This document shows, piece by piece, positions 1 to 6,952 of a DNA stretch of 64,000 bases. Under the pieces are notes generated by a model that saw nothing but the letters and a program-made list of their open reading frames with translations, was not told the DNA's origin and searched no databases. The stretch is from positions 1,116,001-1,180,000 of the forward strand of contig NZ_CP108462.1 in assembly GCF_036226365.1 (NCBI RefSeq), in the 5' to 3' direction. The DNA is from Streptomyces sp. NBC_01262. Its GTDB lineage: Bacteria > Actinomycetota > Actinomycetes > Streptomycetales > Streptomycetaceae. Each line of letters starts with the position of its first letter. Position 1 is the stretch's first letter. The translations under genes and the position numbers were made by a program.

Positions 1-129
1 CAGCGCGGCCAGCAGGCCGGGCAGTTCGTGGACGAGGGAGTGGGAACGGGGCCACCAGGCCCCGTCCAGTCGGTGCGGGCCGGTGCCGGGCGGCAGCAGC
101 TCCAGTCTCGTGGACAGGGCGCCGGTCAA
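1..129 (-). CDS. DUF5994-like protein, 5' part only (runs off the left edge)
   Basis: Only the first 43 codons are in the window. The translated start (LTGALSTRLELLPPG, then LDGAWWPRSHSLVHELPGL) has the LDGAWWPRS segment I associate with the DUF5994 family of small actinobacterial proteins of unknown function. I chose the TTG start because it overlaps the stop of the preceding gene as TTGA and has a GGGAG ribosome site six bases upstream. That implies translational coupling with the DUF6207-like gene. The family assignment is from memory of the motif and cannot be confirmed from this fragment. Confidence 0.62.
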   Translation of the reverse strand, partial: MTGALSTRLELLPPGTGPHRLDGAWWPRSHSLVHELPGLLAAL

Positions 130-377
130 GAGCCGCTCCCGCCGGCGGAGACCAGCCGGGACTGGAAGGCGGTGGGCGCCTCGGGGACGGCCGTGGTGTC
201 CACGGTGAGCACGAGCCGGGTGCCGCTTCCGCTCTCACCGGCCGGGTAGCTGCGCTGCTCGGTGCTGCCGAACCAACTGCGCAAGGCCTGCGCGATCAGT
301 TGCGCCACGTCGGGGGACGCGGTGGTGACGCGGACCTCGGCGAGGCCGGGGGCAGGCAGCGATCGGTCCAGACTCAT
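126..377 (-). CDS. small DUF6207-like protein
   Basis: An 83-residue protein starting MSLDRSLPAPGLAEV. The order PGLAEV, then a helix-like LIAQALRSWF segment, then GTRLVLTVD resembles the Streptomyces-restricted DUF6207 family, whose function is unknown. There is no signal peptide or membrane segment. The ATG is preceded only by a weak GAG ribosome site, and in-frame upstream codons would extend it, so the start is uncertain. It is followed with a four-base overlap by the DUF5994-like gene, which suggests a two-gene unit transcribed leftward. Confidence 0.5.
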   Translation of the reverse strand: MSLDRSLPAPGLAEVRVTTASPDVAQLIAQALRSWFGSTEQRSYPAGESGSGTRLVLTVDTTAVPEAPTAFQSRLVSAGGSGS

Positions 378-816
378 GGTGACTCTCAATTCTGCGGTTT
401 CTGAGGATTCGCGCTTCGTCGCGGAGGGGGAGGCCGCGCGGTCGGTGACCGCCGGCTCTGTGATCACGCCCATGGCGCGGACCTGTCCCCGGGCTCGTTC
501 GCACGCGCCCGGCGTCGTCGAACCCCAAGAACGACGCCGGCATGGCAACCGGCGTACGAAGTGCTCTCAGCAATCACCACTCTACTCCGGCCACGCCGGA
601 CCGTGGGGTGACAAGGGTCGACGGGCGTAGACTCGCAACGCATCGAGCCGCCGAGCCGAATTCTGCCGCGCTCGGATTCTGTACGTCATGCGCGATCCCC
701 GACAGTCGGGTGCCTGCTTCCAGGTACCGGACAGCCAGCCAGGTCCATGGTCATCACCGCGGCCTTCCGGCCTGCCCTCATCGGCGTACCGGAGTACCGC
801 CTCCGAGGGGACAGCT
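378..816. other. intergenic region between divergent small-gene unit and murE-like gene
   Basis: About 440 bases with no convincing gene. It must hold the promoter for the leftward DUF6207/DUF5994 unit and that of the rightward Mur ligase. The one structure I see is an inverted repeat at 698-710 (arms CCCGAC and GTCGGG, one-base spacer), about 107 bases before the ligase start. Its role is unknown. Confidence 0.5.
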
Positions 817-2328
817 TTGAATCTCACCGAACTTCTGGACGGGCACGCCCACCAGGTTCTCCAGGGCGACACCAGTACCCGGATCAGCGCGGGAATGCAC
901 TTCGACGCCCACCGGATGATCCCCGGCGCGCTCTACATCGCGGTGCCCGGCCATCGTGAGGGCGGCCCCGAGGCCATCCAGCGCGCCGTGGACTTCGGCG
1001 CGGCTGCGGTCCTGGTGGAGGGCACGGAAGTCGTACGCGTAGCCGGCGACGGGGTCTGCGTCGTGCGCGTGCCGGACGTGCGGGTGACGGCATCGGCGAT
1101 CGCGGCCCGCTACTACGGCGAGCCGGGCCGCGCCATGGACGTGGTGGCGATCACCGGCACCAACGGCAAGACGTCGGTGTCGTACATGGTCGAGTCGGTC
1201 CTGCGGATCGCCGAGGGCGCGAGGTTCGGGGTCATCGGCACCTCCGGCAGCCGGATCGGCGACGAGCTGGTGCCGATGCCGCCCTCGGTGCTGACCACGC
1301 CGGAATCGCCGGATCTGCAGTACCTGCTGGGGTACATGCGGGACCGCGGGGCGGCCGGCGTCGTCCTGGAGGCCACCTCGATGGCGCTGCTGACCCACCG
1401 GGTCGACGGTGCCCACATCGACGTCGGGGTCTTCACCAACCTGACCCAGGACCACCTCGACGACCACGGCACGATGGAGAACTACCGCAGCGCCAAGCTC
1501 CGGCTCTTCCAGGGCCTGTGCCGCCGCGCCGTCGTCAACGCCGACGACCCGGTGGGCGCCACGATCCAGGCGCTGATGCCGGGTGCGGTCACCACGTACG
1601 CCCTGGACACCGAGGCGGACTACCGTGCGACCGACCTGCGCGTGGACGCCACCGGCAGCACTTTCACCGTGCACCACCAGGGGCGTGCGTACCCGGCGGC
1701 CATCCCCGTTCCCGGGCGGTTCTCGGTGTCCAACGCCCTCGCCACGGTCGCCGCCTGCCACGCCCTGGGCCATGACCTGGGCGCGGTCGTCGCGGCCCTG
1801 CGGCTGATGCCGCCGGTCCCGGGCAGGTTCGAGGGCCACACCACGGCGCTGGGCACCTCCGTGATCGTGGACTACGCCCACTCGCCGGACTCGCTGGAGA
1901 AGGTCCTGACCGCCATCGGCGGCTTCGCGACCGCCCGGGTCATCACCGTCTTCGGCTGCGGCGGCGACCGCGACACCACCAAGCGGGCCGCCATGGGAGA
2001 GATCGCCGGACGGCTCTCCGACCTCTGCGTCCTCACCTCCGACAACCCGCGCACCGAGGACCCCGACGCGATCCTGGACCAGATCGCCCCGGGCGTCGCC
2101 CTGACCGGCACCCCCTACGAGCGCATCGGCGACCGCAGCGAGGCCATCCGCTTCGCGCTGGCCGCCGCGGGCCCGGACGACGTGGTCCTCGTCGCCGGCC
2201 GCGGCAGCGAACCGCACCAGGTCATCGGCGAAGAGCAGTTCCCCTTCAACGACATGGCCGTCGTGCGCCGCCTCGCCGACGAGCTGTCACGCGCCGGAGC
2301 CGGGGCCCTGACCCAGACCGCGAGCTAG
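817..2328 (+). CDS. murE: UDP-MurNAc-tripeptide synthetase (MurE-type Mur ligase)
   Basis: A 503-residue Mur ligase. MurE adds the third amino acid (a diaminopimelate in this lineage) to UDP-MurNAc-L-Ala-D-Glu in cytoplasmic peptidoglycan precursor synthesis. The three-domain layout is intact. An N-terminal UDP-binding domain is followed by the ATP loop GTNGKT at residues 114-119, the carbamylated-lysine region NYRSAKLRL (Lys227), and the C-terminal DNPR motif at 409-412. DNPR is the meso-diaminopimelate specificity signature of the family. I chose TTG at 817 because GAGGGG lies seven bases upstream; a longer frame from 688 has no ribosome site. The gene is not in a division/cell-wall cluster, so it may be a second MurE paralogue. 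It ends tail-to-tail with the ABC-F gene, sharing CTAG. Confidence 0.9.
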   Translation: MNLTELLDGHAHQVLQGDTSTRISAGMHFDAHRMIPGALYIAVPGHREGGPEAIQRAVDFGAAAVLVEGTEVVRVAGDGVCVVRVPDVRVTASAIAARYYGEPGRAMDVVAITGTNGKTSVSYMVESVLRIAEGARFGVIGTSGSRIGDELVPMPPSVLTTPESPDLQYLLGYMRDRGAAGVVLEATSMALLTHRVDGAHIDVGVFTNLTQDHLDDHGTMENYRSAKLRLFQGLCRRAVVNADDPVGATIQALMPGAVTTYALDTEADYRATDLRVDATGSTFTVHHQGRAYPAAIPVPGRFSVSNALATVAACHALGHDLGAVVAALRLMPPVPGRFEGHTTALGTSVIVDYAHSPDSLEKVLTAIGGFATARVITVFGCGGDRDTTKRAAMGEIAGRLSDLCVLTSDNPRTEDPDAILDQIAPGVALTGTPYERIGDRSEAIRFALAAAGPDDVVLVAGRGSEPHQVIGEEQFPFNDMAVVRRLADELSRAGAGALTQTAS

Positions 2329-3965
2329 CTTTCGCGGACCCGCCCGCCGTCCACGACAAGGCGGCGGGTGGTCTCCACCGCGTCCAGCATGCGCCGGTCG
2401 TGGGTGACGAGCAGCAGCGTGCCGTTGTAGGTCGCGAGGGCCGACTCCAGCTGCTCGATGGCGGGCAGGTCGAGGTGGTTGGTCGGCTCGTCCAGGACCA
2501 GCAGGTTGACGCCGCGCGCCTGGAGCAGCGCCAGGGCGGCGCGGGTGCGCTCGCCGGGCGAGAGAGTGGCGGCGGGGCGCAGGACGTGGACGGCCTTGAG
2601 GCCGAACTTGGCGAGCAGGGTGCGTACGTCGGCGGGCGGGAGGTCCGGGACCTCGGCTCCGAAGGCGTCGAGGAGCGCCTCGCCACCGTAGAACAGCTTG
2701 CGGGCCTGGTCGACCTCGCCGACGACGACGCCGGGGCCGAGCGACGCGCTGCCGGCCGTCAGCTCGGCGCGGCCGAGGAGGGCGGCCAGGAGCGTGGACT
2801 TGCCGGAGCCGTTGGCGCCGGTGATGGCGACCCGGTCGGCCCAGTCGATCTGGAGGTCGACCGGTCCCAGGCGGAAGTCGCCGCGCCGGACCTCGGCGCC
2901 GTGCAAGGTGGCCACGACCGCGCCCGAGCGGGGCGCGGCGGCGATCTCCATGCGCAGTTCCCACTCCTTGCGGGGCTCCTCGACGACATCGAGGCGTTCG
3001 ATCATCCGCTGGGTCTGGCGGGCCTTGGAGGCCTGCTTCTCGGTGGACTCGGCGCGGGTCTTGCGGCTCATCTTGTCGTTGTCGGTGGCCTTGCGGCGCG
3101 CGTTGCGCACGCCGTGTTCCATCCAGCCGCGCTGCATGCGCGCGCGGGATTCGAGGGAGGCGCGAGTGTCGGCGTACTCGTCGAACTCCTCGCGCGCGTG
3201 GCGGCGGGCCACCTCGCGCTCCTCCAGGTAGGCGGCGTAGCCACCGCCGTAGATGTTCACCTGCTGCTGCGCGAGGTCGAGTTCGACGACCTTGGTGACG
3301 GTCCGGGTCAGGAACTCGCGGTCGTGGCTGACGACGACGGTGCCGGCCTTGAGGCCCTTGACGAAGGCTTCGAGGCGTTCCAGGCCGTCCAGGTCGAGGT
3401 CGTTGGTCGGCTCGTCCAGGAGGAAGACGTCGTAACGGCTGAGCAGCAGCGAGGCCAGGCCCGCGCGGGCCGCCTGGCCGCCGGACAGGGCGGTCATCGG
3501 CTGGTCGAGGCCGATGGTCAGGCCGAGCGAGGCGGCGACCTCCTCGGCGCGCTCGTCCAGGTCGGCGCCGCCGAGGGCGAGCCAGCGCTCCAGGCTCTCG
3601 GCGTACGCGTCGTCGGCGCCGGGGGTCTCGTCCATCAGGCCCTGGGTGGCGGCATCCAGCGCCTGCTGGGCGGCGTCCACCCCGGTCCGCCGGGCGAGGA
3701 AGGAACGTACGGTCTCGCCGTTGCGGCGCTCGGGCTCCTGGGGGAGGTGGCCGACGGCGGCGGTCGGCGGGCTGAGCCGCAGCTGGCCCTCTTCGGGGGT
3801 GTCCAGGCCTGCCAGCAGGCGCAGCAGCGTGGACTTGCCCGCTCCGTTGGGGCCGACCAGGCCGATGACGTCGCCGGGGGCGACGACGATGTCGAGGCCG
3901 GCGAAGAGGACACGGTCCCCGTGTCCTGCGGCAAGATCCTTGGCAACAAGCGTGGCGCTACTCAT
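2325..3965 (-). CDS. ABC-F family ATPase (soluble, ribosome-associated type)
   Basis: A 546-residue protein with two ABC ATPase domains in one chain and no membrane segment, the hallmark of ABC-F proteins that act on the ribosome (translation factors or antibiotic ribosome protection). Domain 1 has Walker A GPNGAGKST at residues 38-46, signature LSGGQ, and the LLDEPTNDLD Walker B. Domain 2 has GANGSGKST at about 383-391, signature LSPGE at about 469, and LVLDEPTNHLD. A charged, Arg/Lys-rich linker of about 100 residues separates the two domains, as in the P-site tRNA interaction motif region. Whether it is a housekeeping or a resistance member cannot be decided from sequence alone. It is divergent from the dimethylargininase gene with 43 bases between starts. 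Confidence 0.9.
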   Translation of the reverse strand: MSSATLVAKDLAAGHGDRVLFAGLDIVVAPGDVIGLVGPNGAGKSTLLRLLAGLDTPEEGQLRLSPPTAAVGHLPQEPERRNGETVRSFLARRTGVDAAQQALDAATQGLMDETPGADDAYAESLERWLALGGADLDERAEEVAASLGLTIGLDQPMTALSGGQAARAGLASLLLSRYDVFLLDEPTNDLDLDGLERLEAFVKGLKAGTVVVSHDREFLTRTVTKVVELDLAQQQVNIYGGGYAAYLEEREVARRHAREEFDEYADTRASLESRARMQRGWMEHGVRNARRKATDNDKMSRKTRAESTEKQASKARQTQRMIERLDVVEEPRKEWELRMEIAAAPRSGAVVATLHGAEVRRGDFRLGPVDLQIDWADRVAITGANGSGKSTLLAALLGRAELTAGSASLGPGVVVGEVDQARKLFYGGEALLDAFGAEVPDLPPADVRTLLAKFGLKAVHVLRPAATLSPGERTRAALALLQARGVNLLVLDEPTNHLDLPAIEQLESALATYNGTLLLVTHDRRMLDAVETTRRLVVDGGRVRES

Positions 3966-4008
3966 CAGAGCGCCGATCCTACCGTCGCCGTCGGGAGTGA
4001 CTCATCCC

Positions 4009-4797
4009 ATGTCCGGTCCCATGTCCAGCCGCAAAGCCCTGGTCCGCCGCCCCAGCCCGCGCCTGTCCGAAGGGCTCGTCACCCACATCGAGCGCTCGCC
4101 CGTCGACTTCGGTCTCGCCCTGCGGCAGTGGGAGGCCTACGTGGCCGTGCTGCGCGCCGACGGATGGGAGACGGTCGAGGTCGCCACGGCCGACGACTGC
4201 CCCGACGGTGTCTTCGTCGAGGACACGATGGTCGTCTTCCGCAACGTCGCCCTCATCGCCCGCCCCGGCGCCGATCCGCGCCGGGGCGAGACGGCGGGCG
4301 CGGAGGCCGCCGTCACGGCCCTCGGCCTGTCCGTCAACCGGGTGCGCGGGTCCGGCACCCTCGAAGGCGGCGACATTCTGAAGGTCGGCGACACGGTGTA
4401 CGTCGGCCGCGGCGGTCGCACGAACGCGGAGGGCGTACGGCAGCTGCGCTCCGCCTTCGAGCCGCTGGGGGCGACGGTGGTGGCCGTTCCGGTCAGCAAA
4501 GTGCTGCACCTGAAATCGGCCGTCACGGCCCTGCCGGACGGCACCGTCATCGGCTTTCCGCCGCTGGTGGACGACCCTGCGGCCTTCCCCCGCTTCCTGG
4601 CGGTGCCGGAGGAGGCGGGGGCGCATGTGGTGGTGCTGGGTGGCGGGCGGTTGCTCCTGGCCGCGAGCGCCCCGAAAAGCGCGGCGCTTTTCGGGGACCT
4701 TGGGTACGAGCCGGTCGTTGTGGACATCAGCGAGTTCGAGAAGCTGGAGGGGTGCGTAACGTGCCTGTCCGTCCGGCTTCGGGAGCTTTACGCATAG
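4009..4797 (+). CDS. ddaH: dimethylargininase (N(G),N(G)-dimethylarginine dimethylaminohydrolase)
   Basis: A 262-residue member of the DDAH branch of the amidinotransferase superfamily. It hydrolyses dimethylarginine or a related guanidino compound to citrulline plus an amine. The FVEDTMVV segment (substrate-binding Glu/Asp), GSGTLEGGDIL, the catalytic histidine in KVLHLKSAV and the nucleophilic cysteine in EGCVTCLSVRL near the C-terminus are all in the expected order. Length fits the family. The ATG at 4009 follows GGGAG at 3993; another in-frame ATG is at 4021. It is a single gene between a divergent ABC-F gene and the desaturase, so the genomic context gives no pathway. Confidence 0.9.
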   Translation: MSGPMSSRKALVRRPSPRLSEGLVTHIERSPVDFGLALRQWEAYVAVLRADGWETVEVATADDCPDGVFVEDTMVVFRNVALIARPGADPRRGETAGAEAAVTALGLSVNRVRGSGTLEGGDILKVGDTVYVGRGGRTNAEGVRQLRSAFEPLGATVVAVPVSKVLHLKSAVTALPDGTVIGFPPLVDDPAAFPRFLAVPEEAGAHVVVLGGGRLLLAASAPKSAALFGDLGYEPVVVDISEFEKLEGCVTCLSVRLRELYA

Positions 4798-4830
4798 CGG
4801 GTGACCGACGGTTGCCTTTTCGAGTCCTCT

Positions 4831-4865
4831 TAACCTACGGTGGCGTAACCTACGCATCCGTAGGT
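4831..4865 (+). promoter_or_regulatory. candidate operator of the acyl-ACP desaturase gene
   Basis: TAACCTACG occurs twice as a direct repeat (4831-4839 and 4846-4854, 15 bases apart). The second copy forms a perfect inverted repeat with 4859-4865 (arms ACCTACG and CGTAGGT, spacer CATC). The element lies 34-68 bases upstream of the desaturase start, where a repressor could block the promoter. Actinobacterial desaturase genes are often controlled by TetR-type lipid sensors, but no regulator gene lies beside this one. Confidence 0.55.
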
Positions 4866-4898
4866 CTGTGTCAGCCAGTCGTCAGGAGCGAGCACAAC

Positions 4899-5870
4899 GT
4901 GACCATCACCCCGTCCCAGCGCACCGAATCGGACACATGGAGTGACACGAAGCTTCTGTACGCCCTCGAAGAAGTCGTCGAGAAGGAACTGAACCGGCAC
5001 ATCGGCGTCGCCAAGGAATGGATGCCGCACGAGTACGTCCCGTGGAGCGACGGACGTAACTTCGACGGCATCATGGGCGGCGAGGCCTGGTCGCCGGAGC
5101 AGTCCAAGGTCACGGAGATCGGCCGGATATCGCTGATCGTCAACCTGCTCACCGAGGACAACCTGCCCAGCTACCACCACGAGATCGCGACCATGTTCGG
5201 CCGCGACGGCGCCTGGGGCACCTGGGTGCACCGCTGGACGGCGGAGGAGGGCCGGCACGCCATCGCCATGCGCGACTACCTGCTGACCACCCGCGCCGTG
5301 GACCCGGTGGAGCTGGAGCGGTTCCGGATGACGCACATGTCGGAGGGCTTCGAGTCCGACAACTCGCACAGCATGCTGCACTCGGTGGCGTACGTCGCCT
5401 TCCAGGAGCTGGCGACGCGCATCTCGCACCGCAACACCGGCAAGGAGTCCGGCGACCCGGTCTGCGACCGGATGCTGGCCCGGATCGCCACCGACGAGAA
5501 CCTGCACATGGTCTTCTACCGCAACCTGCTGGGAGCGGCCCTGGAGCTCGCCCCCAACCAGGCGATGCAGGCCATCCGCGATGTGGTCGTCGGCTTCCGC
5601 ATGCCGGGTCACGGCATGCCGGGCTTCGAGCGGTCGGCGGCGCGGATCGCGATCGGCGGCATCTACAACCTGCGGATCCACCACGACGACGTCCTGATGC
5701 CGGTGCTGCGCCACCTGAAGGTGCTGGAGTTCACCGGGCTGGGCCCGGACGGGAAGAAGGCACAGGAGGAGCTCGGCTTCTTCATGGGCGAACTGAACGC
5801 GCAGGCGGTCAAGTTCGACGAGCGCCGCGAAGCGCTGCTGGCCCGCCGGGCGGCACGCGCCGCGTCCTGA
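4899..5870 (+). CDS. desA: acyl-ACP desaturase (soluble diiron type, DesA family)
   Basis: A 323-residue diiron desaturase that introduces a double bond into acyl chains on acyl carrier protein in the cytoplasm, so it adjusts membrane fluidity. The four-helix ligand set is visible. An early Glu-containing helix (NLPSYHHEI) is followed by TAEEGRHAIAMRDY (EExxH type) and ATDENLHMVFYRN (DENLH). There are no membrane segments, which separates it from integral desaturases. GTG at 4899 follows AGGAG at 4884-4888. A strong hairpin terminator starts ten bases after the stop, so the gene is probably monocistronic. The structured repeat at 4831-4865 is the likely control site. Confidence 0.9.
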   Translation: MTITPSQRTESDTWSDTKLLYALEEVVEKELNRHIGVAKEWMPHEYVPWSDGRNFDGIMGGEAWSPEQSKVTEIGRISLIVNLLTEDNLPSYHHEIATMFGRDGAWGTWVHRWTAEEGRHAIAMRDYLLTTRAVDPVELERFRMTHMSEGFESDNSHSMLHSVAYVAFQELATRISHRNTGKESGDPVCDRMLARIATDENLHMVFYRNLLGAALELAPNQAMQAIRDVVVGFRMPGHGMPGFERSAARIAIGGIYNLRIHHDDVLMPVLRHLKVLEFTGLGPDGKKAQEELGFFMGELNAQAVKFDERREALLARRAARAAS

Positions 5871-5879
5871 CACCACCCT

Positions 5880-5932
5880 GGGCTGGGCCCCTGGAGTGCG
5901 GCGACCACCGCACTCCAGGGGCCCAGCCCTTT
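5880..5932 (+). terminator. strong intrinsic terminator after desA
   Basis: A perfect 22-bp inverted repeat (arms 5880-5901 and 5908-5929, six-base loop) followed by TTT. It ends the desaturase transcript and insulates the next operon. Confidence 0.88.
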
Positions 5933-5936
5933 GTCG

Positions 5937-5971
5937 GGGCAAAAATCATGCACACGTGCTTGTTTTTGCCC
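5937..5971 (+). promoter_or_regulatory. AT-rich imperfect inverted repeat before the acyl-CoA operon
   Basis: Left arm 5937-5953 (GGGCAAAAATCATGCAC) pairs with right arm 5956-5971 (GTGCTTGTTTTTGCCC) with one bulge, one mismatch and a two-base centre. The A and T runs are unusual in this GC-rich window. It ends 24 bases before the GTG that I prefer as the start of the next gene, so it may be an operator or a second hairpin of the desA terminator. Confidence 0.45.
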
Positions 5972-5995
5972 GCGAGCGGTGCGAGTCTGGCGCCC

Positions 5996-6790
5996 GTGGC
6001 CGATCCGACGCACGTACTGAGCGATCTGCGGGACGAGGGCGAGGACCTGGACGAGCGGGTGTCCGGGCTCGCCGACAGCGGCTGGGCGATGCCGACTCCC
6101 GCCCAGGGATGGACGATCGCCCACCAGATCGCGCATCTGGCCGCGACCGACCGGCAGGCCCTGGTCGCGGTGACCGAGCCCGAGCTCTTCACCGCGCGGC
6201 GGGACGGGGCGCTCGCCTCGCCCGACAGCCTCGACGCCTACGTCAACGAATCCGCCGGGCAGGGCGCCGAACTGCCGCCCACCGAGCTGCTCGCGCAGTG
6301 GCGCGCCACCCGATCGGCGCTCCATGCCGCGCTGGCCGCCCAGCCGCCCGGCGCCCGGTTCCCGTGGTTCGGGCCGCCGATGAGCACCGCGTCCATGGCG
6401 ACCGGCCGGCTGATGGAGACCTGGGCGCACGGCCAGGACGTCGTGGACACCCTCGGCGTACGGCGTGAGCCCACCGCCCGGCTGCGGCATGTCGCGCGCA
6501 TCGGCGTACGGACCCGGGACTTCGCGTACGCCCAGCGGGGCCTGGAGCCGCCCACCGAGGAATTCCGGGTGGAACTGACCTCCCCCGACGGCGAGTTGTG
6601 GGCCTACGGCCCCGAGGACGCCGAGCAGCGGGTCACCGGCCCCGCCCTGGACCTCTGCCTCCTCGCCACCCGGCGCCGGCACCGCGCCGACCTCGCCCTG
6701 CGCGCCGAGGGCACGGACGCCGACCAGTGGCTCGACATCGCCCAGGCCTTCGCCGGCGCGCCGGGCACAGGACGTGAACCACGTGGATGA
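5996..6790 (+). CDS. TIGR03084-family metal-binding protein (mycothiol maleylpyruvate isomerase-like)
   Basis: A 264-residue protein starting VADPTHVLSDLRDEG. The PTPAQGWTIAHQIAHLAATD segment supplies a conserved metal-binding histidine of the DinB/maleylpyruvate isomerase N-terminal fold. MATGRLMETWAHGQDVVD gives the second and third histidine positions. TIGR03084 proteins are of unknown function but recur beside acyl-CoA carboxylase/dehydrogenase genes, as here. An ATG at 5948 would extend the frame through the inverted repeat at 5937-5971; family N-termini that I remember begin near MADP, so I prefer GTG at 5996. It is the first gene of the acyl-CoA operon, followed by a 162-base gap. Confidence 0.75.
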   Translation: MADPTHVLSDLRDEGEDLDERVSGLADSGWAMPTPAQGWTIAHQIAHLAATDRQALVAVTEPELFTARRDGALASPDSLDAYVNESAGQGAELPPTELLAQWRATRSALHAALAAQPPGARFPWFGPPMSTASMATGRLMETWAHGQDVVDTLGVRREPTARLRHVARIGVRTRDFAYAQRGLEPPTEEFRVELTSPDGELWAYGPEDAEQRVTGPALDLCLLATRRRHRADLALRAEGTDADQWLDIAQAFAGAPGTGREPRG

Positions 6791-6952
6791 CCTGCCGGTG
6801 CCGACCACCACGGGGCGAGTGAGCCAAAGCGGAGCGGCCGCTGTCGAAAAGGAGACGCGCGCAGGGAGCGAGGCACGAGCGACCGAGCACGTCGACTGTC
6901 GACAGTGGCTCAGCGCAGCGGAGGCGAACTCGCCTCAAAAAAAGGGGGGAAA
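6791..6952 (+). promoter_or_regulatory. leader/promoter gap before the carboxylase genes, with a 12-bp palindrome
   Basis: No gene is supported here. The gap contains a perfect 12-bp palindrome ACTGTCGACAGT at 6895-6906, a small hairpin GAGGCG/CGCCTC near 6931-6946, and an A-run then G-run that merges into the ribosome site of the carboxyltransferase gene. The palindrome is a plausible site for the TetR protein encoded at the end of the operon. That link is inference. Confidence 0.4.

Noticed and set aside
688..816. Upstream extension of the Mur ligase to 688
   Set aside because: No ribosome site, Pro/Ser-rich translation, and TTG 817 has a good GAGGGG site and matches the family N-terminus.
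2400..4898. Plus-strand open frame across the ABC-F gene that runs into the desaturase
   Set aside because: Only the part from GTG 4899 is a real protein; the upstream part is antisense to ABC-F or out of frame with ddaH.
5948..5995. ATG 5948 as the start of the TIGR03084 gene
   Set aside because: The extension lies within an AT-rich dyad, translates to MHTCLFLPASG unlike the family start, and the GTG at 5996 fits better. Not fully excluded.
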